From: Candidatus Dadabacteria bacterium RIFCSPHIGHO2_12_FULL_53_21
GTDB taxonomy: Bacteria > Desulfobacterota_D > UBA1144 > Nemesobacterales > UBA2774
DNA length: 13,494 nucleotides
Assembly: GCA_001775255.1 (NCBI GenBank)
Contig: MFCJ01000124.1
Coordinates: 2,490 to 15,983, forward strand
Direction: 5' to 3'
The stretch's first letter is position 1. Every line of letters begins with the position of its first letter. This document shows, piece after piece, positions 1 to 6,559 of this stretch. The translations under genes were made by a program, and so were the position numbers. The notes below the pieces were generated by a model. That model saw only the letters and a program-made list of their open reading frames with translations, searched no databases and had not been told where the DNA came from.

Positions 1-622
1 CCTCCCTGCACTCGACCGCGATTATCCCCTGCCCCGGGGCAGGCACCATTACGTCGGCCGGAATGATTTCGGACGCCTCCCCGGAGAGTCCCATACGCCA
101 GAGGCCGGCCGCCGCGAGTAAAATCGCATCGTATTCCTCCCCTTCCCTCAGCTTCCTGAGCCTGGTATCCACGTTCCCTCTTATAGGCACTATCCTCAAC
201 CCCGGCATACGGTTAAGGAGCTGGGCGCCCCTCCTCAGACTCCCCGTACCCGCCCTGGCCCCCGGGGGCAGGTCTCCGAGCCTCAGATCACCGTTTGAGA
301 CGAGCGCGTCCCTCGGGTCGTGCCTGGGCGCGACCGCCCCTATGGCGAGGCCGTCCGGGAGGACCGCCGGGAGGTCTTTCATGCTGTGAACGGCGATATC
401 GATTTCTTCCGACAGGAGGGCTTCTTCTATTTCCTTAACGAATACCCCTTTACCCCCGATCTCGGACAGGGGTGAGTCGAGGTTCCTGTCACCCGTCGTT
501 TTTATTATGCGGATTTCGGGGTGGAGGTCCGGGCGGACTGCCAGGAGGAGGTCTTTGATGAAATTCGCCTGCCAGAGGGCAAGCAGGCTCCCCCTAGTTC
601 CAATCCTGAAGGGTCGCTTCAT
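1..622 (-). CDS. hemC: Hydroxymethylbilane synthase (porphobilinogen deaminase), 3' end outside the window
   Basis: Cytosolic enzyme that polymerises four porphobilinogen molecules into hydroxymethylbilane for tetrapyrrole (heme, siroheme, cobamide) synthesis. Reading the minus strand from the ATG at 622 gives 207 residues before the window ends. The start region reads RIGTRGSLLALWQA (residues 6-19), the typical HMBS N-terminus. Residues 79-85 read HSMKDLP, which carries the family's conserved Lys-Asp (K82, D83), and GTGSLRRGAQ holds the substrate-binding Arg pair. Near the edge is the conserved APGQG segment. The cysteine that holds the dipyrromethane cofactor lies in the missing C-terminal third, so it cannot be checked. 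The start lies 29 nt inside the end of hemA, and AGAGGA just before the ATG is a close-spaced ribosome binding site, so the two genes are probably translationally coupled. Identification is firm; only the 3' end is unknown. Confidence 0.96.
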   Translation of the reverse strand, partial: MKRPFRIGTRGSLLALWQANFIKDLLLAVRPDLHPEIRIIKTTGDRNLDSPLSEIGGKGVFVKEIEEALLSEEIDIAVHSMKDLPAVLPDGLAIGAVAPRHDPRDALVSNGDLRLGDLPPGARAGTGSLRRGAQLLNRMPGLRIVPIRGNVDTRLRKLREGEEYDAILLAAAGLWRMGLSGEASEIIPADVMVPAPGQGIIAVECRE

Positions 623-1919
623 CTTCCTCTTCTTCGGCAATGAGCATGATCTCGGTTTCGAGCTCGAAGAGCTTCTTTACCGAATCGACGTAGAGGGCCC
701 CGCGCGATGTAGAAGCCTCTTTCTTCAGATTGGTCAGCGGGCCGTGGAGTATCTTGCCTATTATGCGCGACGCCATCAGCATGATGACGTCCTTATCCTT
801 ATCGGAATAATTTTCGAGCTTGGCGAGCGCCCTTTCGACCTCGCTCATCTTTATCTGCTCGAACCTCTTTTTGAGGTCGATGATGGCAGGGACTACCTTC
901 AGGCCGTTGAGCCAGGCCTGAAACGCCTTTTCCACTTCGATAACTATCTCTTCGGCCTTCTCGGCGTTGTCACGTCTCGACTTGATGTTCTCGTCGAGCA
1001 CGTTCTTGAGATCGTCTATATCGTAAAGGTAAACGTCCGCAAGCTCGCCTATCCTGGGGTCTATGTCGCGGGGGACGGCTATGTCTATCATGAACATCGG
1101 CTCGTTGTTCCTGAGCTTGAGCGCTTCCTTCACGTGGTGGGGTTTGAGTATGAATTCGGTGGAGCCGGTCGCTGTGATAATTATGTCCACGTCCTTCAGG
1201 CTGTAAAACACCTCTTCGAACATAATGGGCTTCCCGTTCAGCCTGTCCGCAAGATGAGCGGCGTTCTCATAGTTCCTGCTCGCGATTATCAGCTCGCCTA
1301 TGCCTGCCTTTATGAGGTTCCTCGCCGCGAGCTCCGCCATTTCGCCAGACCCGATAAGCAGCACCTTCCTCCGCGTGAGCTTGTCGAATATCCTCTTCGC
1401 GAGCTCGACGGCCACGTAGCTTACCGACACGGCCCTCGAGCCGATGCCCGTCTCGGTCCTGACCCTCTTGGCGACGAAAAACGCCGAGTGAGAAAGCCTG
1501 TTGAGTATCAGCCCGGCAGTGTCTTTTATCACAGCGGTTTTATAAGCCTGCTTGATCTGGCCCAGTATCTGCGGCTCCCCGACGACCATCGAGTCTATAC
1601 CCGAGGCGACCTTGTAAAAATGCCTTACCGCCATATGGCCTATCGAAACGTATAGATACGGAGAGAATGCGTCCCCGGCTATGGAATGGAACTCGGAGAG
1701 GAATTCCTTCACGCTTTCGATGCACGCGTCGGCGTTCTCGGAGACTGCGTAAACCTCCACCCTGTTGCAGGTGGAGACGATCATGCATTCCTCGATATGG
1801 TTCTTCGCGGATAGCGTTACGAGCCCGGCTTCGAGCTCTTCCTGGTTGAATGAGAAGCGCTCCCTTATCTCGACAGGGGCGGTCTTATGGCTGAGTCCGA
1901 CTACGATAATGCGCTGCAT
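594..1919 (-). CDS. hemA: Glutamyl-tRNA reductase
   Basis: First committed step of C5-pathway tetrapyrrole synthesis: reduces glutamyl-tRNA(Glu) with NADPH to glutamate-1-semialdehyde in the cytosol. The 441 residues match the usual family length. Visible motifs are GLSHKTAPVEIRE (8-20), the catalytic cysteine in STCNRVEVY (Cys51, equivalent to Cys50 of E. coli), VGEPQILGQ (113-121) and the NADPH-binding IGSGEMAELAARN of the Rossmann domain (189-201). The C-terminal third is the helical dimerisation domain. The ATG at 1919 gives the expected MQRIIVVGLSHK start, with AAAGGG about 11 nt upstream. hemC follows directly and overlaps its last codons. folE lies 78 nt upstream on the same strand, but a perfect TATAAT box in the gap suggests hemA has its own promoter. 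No truncation or missing key residue is seen. Confidence 0.98.
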   Translation of the reverse strand: MQRIIVVGLSHKTAPVEIRERFSFNQEELEAGLVTLSAKNHIEECMIVSTCNRVEVYAVSENADACIESVKEFLSEFHSIAGDAFSPYLYVSIGHMAVRHFYKVASGIDSMVVGEPQILGQIKQAYKTAVIKDTAGLILNRLSHSAFFVAKRVRTETGIGSRAVSVSYVAVELAKRIFDKLTRRKVLLIGSGEMAELAARNLIKAGIGELIIASRNYENAAHLADRLNGKPIMFEEVFYSLKDVDIIITATGSTEFILKPHHVKEALKLRNNEPMFMIDIAVPRDIDPRIGELADVYLYDIDDLKNVLDENIKSRRDNAEKAEEIVIEVEKAFQAWLNGLKVVPAIIDLKKRFEQIKMSEVERALAKLENYSDKDKDVIMLMASRIIGKILHGPLTNLKKEASTSRGALYVDSVKKLFELETEIMLIAEEEEDEATLQDWN

Positions 1920-1957
1920 CCCGAGTTAGCCCTTTTTTGTTAGTGTCTCAGGCGTTA

Positions 1958-1963
1958 ATTATA
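1958..1963 (-). promoter_or_regulatory. Candidate -10 box of a hemA-hemC promoter
   Basis: On the minus strand this is a perfect TATAAT, 38 nt upstream of the hemA start codon, in an AT-rich stretch of an otherwise GC-rich region. A matching -35 is not convincing: the hexamer 17 nt further upstream is ATAGAA. It could be a sigma-70 promoter that relies on an activator or an extended context, or hemA could also be read from the folE operon. Confidence 0.45.
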
Positions 1964-1984
1964 TACAAGGTATGGATTATTTCT

Positions 1985-1998
1985 ATCCCGGCCGGGAT
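1985..1998. repeat. Perfect 14-bp palindrome at the folE stop codon
   Basis: ATCCCGGCCGGGAT is its own reverse complement and touches the folE stop codon (the TGA occupies 1998-2000 on the plus strand). As RNA it can form only a 5-bp stem with a GGCC loop, and no T-run follows on the minus strand, so it is a poor intrinsic terminator. It sits just upstream of the hemA -10 box, where a dimeric regulator site would be plausible. Function is not known. Confidence 0.4.
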
Positions 1999-2552
1999 CA
2001 GGCGTGTTTGCCTATGAAACTCAGGAATTCGCTCCTCGTCCTCTCGTCCTTCTTGAAGGCCCCGCGCATGGAGCTCGTGAGCATGCTGGCGTCGGCCTTC
2101 ATTATCCCCCTCATAGCCATGCAGAGGTGCCGGGCCTCGGCCACCACGGCGACCCCGAGCGGGTTCAGGACCTCCATGAGGAAGTCAGCTATCTCCGCGG
2201 TCATCCTCTCCTGCACCTGGAGCCTCCTCGAGAACACCTCCACTATCCTCGGGATCTTGCTCAGGCCCACTATCTTCCCGTTGGGTATGTATCCCACGCT
2301 GCAGCTGCCGAAGAAGGGCAGCATATGGTGCTCGCAGAGGCTGTAGAACTCTATGTCCTTCACCACCACCATTTCGTCGTATTTGATATTGAAGAGGGCC
2401 TCGTTGATAATCGTATAGGGGGACGCTCTATATCCGGCAGTCAGCTCCTTGAACATGTCCGCCATCCTGTCGGGCGTGTCGCGGAGTCCTTCCCTCTCCG
2501 GGTCCTCGCCTATTTCTACTAGAATCTCCCTCACGGCCGTTTCAACGCTCAT
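1998..2552 (-). CDS. folE: GTP cyclohydrolase I
   Basis: Converts GTP to 7,8-dihydroneopterin triphosphate, the entry to pterin cofactors, folate and 7-deazaguanines. From the start chosen here the protein has 184 residues, normal for a bacterial type I enzyme. The zinc and catalytic site is complete: the CEHH motif (Cys73, His75, His76) and Cys144 in EARHLCMAMRG. The N-terminal GEDPEREGLRDTPDR and the SKIPRIVEVFSRRLQVQERMT segment are signature regions. I chose the ATG at 2552 rather than the one at 2570 because AGGAGG (2562-2567) lies 9 nt before it, while the 2570 ATG has only a T-rich stretch upstream. This start overlaps the end of the preceding PTPS gene by 11 nt. Being last in an operon with two PTPS paralogues suggests its product feeds a PTPS reaction on dihydroneopterin triphosphate rather than the standard folate route. 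Confidence 0.97.
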   Translation of the reverse strand: MSVETAVREILVEIGEDPEREGLRDTPDRMADMFKELTAGYRASPYTIINEALFNIKYDEMVVVKDIEFYSLCEHHMLPFFGSCSVGYIPNGKIVGLSKIPRIVEVFSRRLQVQERMTAEIADFLMEVLNPLGVAVVAEARHLCMAMRGIMKADASMLTSSMRGAFKKDERTRSEFLSFIGKHA

Positions 2553-2973
2553 ACGGATAACCCTCCTCATCGAAAAATTCGAAATAGCTGCTCGACGTCT
2601 CGCTCAGCCTGAGATGGACGAGCCTTTCACTGAGACGGCCCCTGAGCCCCTCCCACAGGTATTCGGCGATATTCTCCCCCGTCGGCTGACGCTCGGTGAA
2701 ATACGGGACTTCTATGTCGAGCCTCTTGTAGTCGAGCTCCACGAGCGCGTCTCCCACGGTCCGGTCGAGCTCTTCGGGGTTGATAACCATTCCCGTATCG
2801 GGGTCTATAGAGCCTGCGACCCTGACCTCGAGATAGTAATCGTGCCCGTGCCCGTTCGGGTTCGAGCACGTATCGAATATCCTCAGATTCTCCTCGTCGG
2901 AAAGCCCCTTGACGTAGAGCCTGTGCCCGGCGGAAAACCTGTATCTTTTGGTGACGGAAACTATTTCCTTTAT
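2542..2973 (-). CDS. 6-pyruvoyl-tetrahydropterin synthase family protein, copy 2 (Cys kept, catalytic His replaced by Tyr), likely ATA start
   Basis: COG0720/PTPS-fold protein, 143 residues if translation begins at the ATA at 2973. It resembles the animal PTPS more than QueD: FSAGHRLYVKGLSDEENLR (13-31), then CSNPNGHGHDY, where the catalytic Cys36 is five residues before HGH (a Cx5HGH spacing). The zinc ligands are His17, His42 and His44; the pterin-anchoring Glu is Glu125 in SET. The DHKNL motif of PTPS is DYKRL here, so the triad His is Tyr82 while Asp81 remains. The frame opens just after a TGA and contains no ATG, GTG or TTG before the conserved region; the first ATG, at residue 62, would remove the zinc site. 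It overlaps the stop of copy 1 by 4 nt and folE by 11 nt. By family, the reaction would be on dihydroneopterin triphosphate. Alone, catalysis looks doubtful; with copy 1 it could be complete. It might also act on another pterin. Confidence 0.88.
   Translation of the reverse strand: MKEIVSVTKRYRFSAGHRLYVKGLSDEENLRIFDTCSNPNGHGHDYYLEVRVAGSIDPDTGMVINPEELDRTVGDALVELDYKRLDIEVPYFTERQPTGENIAEYLWEGLRGRLSERLVHLRLSETSSSYFEFFDEEGYPYER
2562..2567 (-). promoter_or_regulatory. Ribosome binding site that decides the folE start
   Basis: AGGAGG on the minus strand, inside the last codons of the second PTPS gene, 9 nt before the ATG at 2552. It lies immediately downstream of the alternative ATG at 2570, so it cannot serve that one, and it favours the shorter 184-residue FolE. 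Confidence 0.7.
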
Positions 2974-3398
2974 GACCGCTCCCTCCAGTAATCGACGTAG
3001 AGATCGGGCGTCTCATAGAGCCTTATCCTGTAGAGAGAGCACCTGTCGTTATCCCTGAGCCTCTCCTCGAAAATGCCCCAGAGCACGCGCGCTATATTCT
3101 CCGTGGTCGGTATGAGCTCTTTGAAAAAAGGGTTGTCGTCGTTCAGATGCTTATGGTCGAACCCTGTGAGCACGTCGTTCATCAGGGTCTTAAGGTCGTA
3201 GAGGTTTATTATCATCCCCGTCTCGGGATCGACTTCCCCCTCCACGGTCACCTCCAGGCCGTAGTTATGCCCGTGCCCGTAGGGGCCCGCCGACTTCCCG
3301 AACACCGCCCGGTTCTTCTCCTCGCTCCACCCCGGATTCCAGTACCGGTGGGAGGCGGAAAATTCCATTTTCTTCGTAAGCAGCTTCTTGTAACCCAT
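2970..3398 (-). CDS. 6-pyruvoyl-tetrahydropterin synthase family protein, copy 1 (catalytic Cys replaced by Ser)
   Basis: First gene of the pterin operon, 142 residues, the usual length for the PTPS/QueD fold (COG0720). Zinc ligands are His17 in FSASHRY and His42/His44 in GHGHNY. The Asp-His of the catalytic triad is intact (Asp81-His82 in FDHKHL) and so is the pterin-anchoring Glu129 in YETPD. At the nucleophile position animal PTPS reads FGKC; here it reads FGKS, so Ser36 replaces the catalytic Cys with no change in spacing. GEVDPETGMIINL and PTTENIA are further family signatures. By itself the protein should therefore bind zinc and substrate but be poor in PTPS chemistry. It is followed at once by copy 2, which has the Cys but lacks the His. 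The start at 3398 has only a weak ribosome site; an internal ATG at residue 11 is possible but would cut into the first strand. Confidence 0.93.
   Translation of the reverse strand: MGYKKLLTKKMEFSASHRYWNPGWSEEKNRAVFGKSAGPYGHGHNYGLEVTVEGEVDPETGMIINLYDLKTLMNDVLTGFDHKHLNDDNPFFKELIPTTENIARVLWGIFEERLRDNDRCSLYRIRLYETPDLYVDYWRERS
2981..2986 (-). promoter_or_regulatory. Strong ribosome binding site before an ATA start codon
   Basis: GGAGGG on the minus strand, 7 nt before the ATA at 2971-2973, inside the last codons of copy 1 of PTPS. No ATG, GTG or TTG lies at a usable distance in the reading frame of copy 2; the only other near-cognate codon is a CTG at 2986-2988, which overlaps the site itself. 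The site thus points to ATA as the start. Confidence 0.6.
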
Positions 3399-3428
3399 CA
3401 GAATTCACCATATATACGGCGACCGATT

Positions 3429-3457
3429 AGGATAGCATAGTAAATTGACGGTACCAA
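3429..3457 (-). promoter_or_regulatory. Candidate promoter of the PTPS-PTPS-folE operon
   Basis: On the minus strand TTGGTA (3452-3457) and TATCCT (3429-3434) are separated by 17 nt, each matching four of six consensus bases, in the 98-nt gap between the divergent pterin and DUF4175 operons. The transcript would have a leader of roughly 25 nt. For the plus-strand operon a TTGACG at 3445-3450 is present but has no good -10 behind it. Confidence 0.35.
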
Positions 3458-3496
3458 CTTCCTTTAGGGGGATGTGTGAGGTAACCTTTTTCATAC

Positions 3497-6400
3497 ATGA
3501 GGAGAGCCGATTCCAGGGAAAAGCTCGAGAGACTCATAGGCGGTCTCGAGAAAAAGAGGAGGAACTTCCTGCTCTTGAGAGGAGTTGCGCTCACGGCCCT
3601 CGTGTTCTTTGCAGCCCTTACAGCCGTATCCCTCCTTTCGCTCCCGTCGGGCGCCCCTCTATACTACGCACTGCTCAAGGCGGCGCTCGTATCGAGCCTC
3701 GCTTTCGCCGTATACAGGTTTATTTACCTGCCCCTCATCAAAAACAAGTCGAGCGCGGATACGTTTACAGAGCTCGAGAAAACTCAGGCGGGGCTCGGAG
3801 AGGACACGCTCTCTGCGTTTGAGCTGGGCGAAGCGGTCAAAGCCGGGGATAATACGCGCGGCACATCCGAGACCCTGGCCCTCGCACATATCGGCAATGT
3901 CGCGGGGAAGCTCGAATCTATCGACCTTAAAATGCTATTCCCGATAGGGAAGCTCAGGAAATACGCGCTCCCGGTTGCGGGCGCGGCGGTCATCACGGCG
4001 GCGGCGCTTTTCATAGCCCCCCGTGAATTCCCGGGCTATTTATTCAGCCTCGAATTAACTCCCTCCTCGGGCGGGCCCAACCTCAGGCTCGCGGATATCG
4101 AGATAAGCCTCGCCTATCCCGAATATACCAAGATACCGCCCCGGACGCTTAAAAACAGCACAGGCGATATAGAGGCCATCAAGGGGACGAGGGTGAGGCT
4201 CACCGCAAAGCCCCTCGGAAGACTCGACGGCGGGAAGCTCTCGACCGAAAACGGGGCCTCTTATCCGCTAAACATGAAGGACGGAAGGATAACCGCCGAG
4301 TTCCAGGTCCTCGGCGACGGGAGCTACCGGATAACCGACGAGAGCGGCGGGCTCAAGACGAGGCCGTACAAAATCACGTCGAGCGAGGACAAGAAACCGG
4401 AAATCACCATAAGCAGCCCTCAGGGAAGCGAGATAGTAGAGGACTCAGGCGGCAGGATAGAAATCAATTACGACGCGCGGGACGACTACGGGCTCACCGA
4501 ATTCAGGCTCATATGGGAAGGGGAAGCAGGCAAGTCGGGCAAGCTCATCGGAAAGGCGAAGGAATCCGCGCTCTCTTATAACGGCAAGTACACGCTCGAC
4601 ACGGGTGGACTCGATCTAACGGGCGGCGGCACACTGAAGCTCCGGGTAGAAGCGATCGATAACGATTCGGTTTCGGGGCACAAGGCGGGGGTTTCGAACG
4701 CGATCACGGTCAGGCTCAGGGACGCGTCCAAGATGCACAGGGACGTCATGAACTATGCGGAGCGGCTCATGGAAGAGATGCTGGGCGTGCTCGGAGACGA
4801 AATAGAGATCTCTGGCGGCGCCGGGACGAGCTCGCCGAGCAGAAAGAATGCGACCGCGCCCGGCACGAACGAAAGCACCGGGACGCCCGGCTCCGTTAAT
4901 ATCGAGGAGATGCTTGAGACGCAGCGGAAGCTCACCGGAGGCATTGAGGGCGCGTCCGTAACGCTCAAGAAAACCCTCGAAAGCATGAAGGAAGACAACC
5001 GCTCCGATTACACCTACTTCGCAGGGCTCGCCAACATGGACGTGAGGATAGACGAGCTCCTCGGGGAGCGCCGCGGTATATTCGAAAATTTCGCGAGCAT
5101 AGACATACCCCGCGCCGGCAGGCTCATGCAAAGGGAGATCGCCGAGTTCGAGGAGGACATACTGTTCCTCGACTCCATGATAAAGGGCGAGAAGCTCAGG
5201 GACTCGCTCCTTTCGGCAAAAGAGCTCATGAAGGAGTACTCGGAGCTTTCGGAAATGATGAAGAAACTCGGCGAGACGGGCGACGAGGCCCTCAAGGCCG
5301 AGATCGAGAAGAAGCTCGCGGAGTTGAGCAAGCTCATGTCCGAGCTTGCCCGGAAGATGAGCGCCATGAGCGGGGATATACAGGAGGGTTTCCTCAACCG
5401 GGACGCGTTTAAGTCGATAGATATGGAGAATAAGCTCGACGAGATATCGAAACTTATGAAGGAAGGGAATATCGAGAAGGCGATGCAGATGCTGGCGGGT
5501 CTCGAGCAGAGCCTGGAGAGCATGATGGCCTCGCTCGAGAGCGGCCTGCAGTCTTTCGGCGCGTCGTCCTTTTCACAGGACATGTCGAAGCTGAACGAGA
5601 TCATAGCCAGGCTGGACGGACTCGAGAGGGAGGAGACAGGGCTCAAGGACAGGACAGAGGGCTTGAAGGATTCCCTCCTCAAAGAGAACGGCTCCGGGGG
5701 CGACAACCTCCGCAAATTCATCGACATGGAGAAAAAGAAGGTAGAAGAGATAATAAAGAATCTCTCGCAGGCGAAGTCGAAGGTCACCAGGAATGGAGCG
5801 AATGAAAGCTCGCCCGAAGGTACCTATCTCCTCGACACCCTCGCGCAGAAAGCAGAGGAGCTAAAGAACTGGCTCGATTCCATGGAGATGATAGAGGCCC
5901 ACAAAAACGCCAAGAACGTAGAGGAGACGTCGAAGGGGCTCCTCGACCTGGGCGAAGCGGGCGTCGGCAACCTGAAAGCCGCGAGGGACGAGATCGGGAA
6001 CTCGGAACGGCTGGCGGGCGAGGTCGCGCGGGACCTCGAGGGGCTCCTCAGCTCCGATAACGATGCGCCCGAGTCCTCCGGAATGGCTAAGAGGCAGGAC
6101 GAGATCAGGGAGGAGACGGGCGGGCTCGGGGACGAGCTCGAGGACTTGAGGAAAGAGATGCTGCTCAGCCCCGGAATAGGCGAAGACCTCTCCGACGCAG
6201 AAAACCACATGGGAAGGGCGTCCGACAACCTGGGCGGGAACGAGCTCTCGAAGGCGATATCGAACCAGGACGAAGCCGTTAAGTCCCTCAAGGAGGCGAG
6301 GGAGAAAGCGGAGAGCCTCCTTCAGAAGATGCAGGCCAGCGCGCAGGGCAGCGGCTCCCCGGTGCCGATGGTGCTCGGTCAGCAGCAGATGCGCCAGGGG

Positions 6401-6559
6401 ACGCAGGGAGTGGATACGGAGTATGTAGAGATACCGGAAGCGGCCGAGACCGAGATAGGCAGGGAATTCAAGGAGAAGATACTCAAGGCGATGAAAGGCG
6501 GCTCGCCCGAAGGCTACAGCGAGCTCAACAAGAAATACTACGACAGGATAATAAAATGA
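3497..6559 (+). CDS. DUF4175-like membrane protein with a long helical periplasmic part
   Basis: A 1020-residue protein that I place in the DUF4175 group by architecture and by its MoxR neighbour; no enzymatic motif is visible. Hydrophobic segments lie at about residues 27-49, 55-77 and 155-174. With a basic N-terminus (RRADSREK...KKRR) in the cytoplasm, residues 78-154 would form a cytoplasmic loop and everything after 175 would be periplasmic. Residues about 195-410 look like beta-rich, Ig-like modules (for example LRVEAIDNDSVSG). From about 410 to 960 the sequence is charged, repetitive and helical with heptad-like spacing, broken by a Ser/Thr/Gly/Pro linker near 440-466 and a shorter one near 770. 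The C-terminus (GREFKEKILKAMKGG...) is a conserved-looking tail. The ATG at 3497 is the first after an in-frame TAA but has no close ribosome site. The stop overlaps the next start (ATGA). Cellular function unknown. Confidence 0.85.
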   Translation: MRRADSREKLERLIGGLEKKRRNFLLLRGVALTALVFFAALTAVSLLSLPSGAPLYYALLKAALVSSLAFAVYRFIYLPLIKNKSSADTFTELEKTQAGLGEDTLSAFELGEAVKAGDNTRGTSETLALAHIGNVAGKLESIDLKMLFPIGKLRKYALPVAGAAVITAAALFIAPREFPGYLFSLELTPSSGGPNLRLADIEISLAYPEYTKIPPRTLKNSTGDIEAIKGTRVRLTAKPLGRLDGGKLSTENGASYPLNMKDGRITAEFQVLGDGSYRITDESGGLKTRPYKITSSEDKKPEITISSPQGSEIVEDSGGRIEINYDARDDYGLTEFRLIWEGEAGKSGKLIGKAKESALSYNGKYTLDTGGLDLTGGGTLKLRVEAIDNDSVSGHKAGVSNAITVRLRDASKMHRDVMNYAERLMEEMLGVLGDEIEISGGAGTSSPSRKNATAPGTNESTGTPGSVNIEEMLETQRKLTGGIEGASVTLKKTLESMKEDNRSDYTYFAGLANMDVRIDELLGERRGIFENFASIDIPRAGRLMQREIAEFEEDILFLDSMIKGEKLRDSLLSAKELMKEYSELSEMMKKLGETGDEALKAEIEKKLAELSKLMSELARKMSAMSGDIQEGFLNRDAFKSIDMENKLDEISKLMKEGNIEKAMQMLAGLEQSLESMMASLESGLQSFGASSFSQDMSKLNEIIARLDGLEREETGLKDRTEGLKDSLLKENGSGGDNLRKFIDMEKKKVEEIIKNLSQAKSKVTRNGANESSPEGTYLLDTLAQKAEELKNWLDSMEMIEAHKNAKNVEETSKGLLDLGEAGVGNLKAARDEIGNSERLAGEVARDLEGLLSSDNDAPESSGMAKRQDEIREETGGLGDELEDLRKEMLLSPGIGEDLSDAENHMGRASDNLGGNELSKAISNQDEAVKSLKEAREKAESLLQKMQASAQGSGSPVPMVLGQQQMRQGTQGVDTEYVEIPEAAETEIGREFKEKILKAMKGGSPEGYSELNKKYYDRIIK

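Noticed and set aside
507..1655. A 382-codon open frame on the plus strand opposite hemA
   Set aside because: It lies entirely antisense to hemA/hemC, whose motifs are complete, and its product is of low-complexity, shadow-like composition without a recognisable domain. Long antisense frames are common in GC-rich genes.
2542..2790. Second PTPS starting at its first ATG (82 residues)
   Set aside because: This would delete the zinc ligands and the catalytic Cys, all of which are intact just upstream in the same open frame.
2627..3016. A 129-codon minus-strand frame with an ATG that covers the start of the second PTPS gene
   Set aside because: It is the wrong frame: its product is Arg-rich with no PTPS motifs, while the frame beginning at the ATA has all of them.
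3445..3822. A plus-strand frame beginning in the gap before the DUF4175 gene, with a GGGGG stretch ahead of an internal ATG
   Set aside because: After the gap it runs out of frame through the DUF4175 gene and the product is Arg/Pro-rich without family resemblance.
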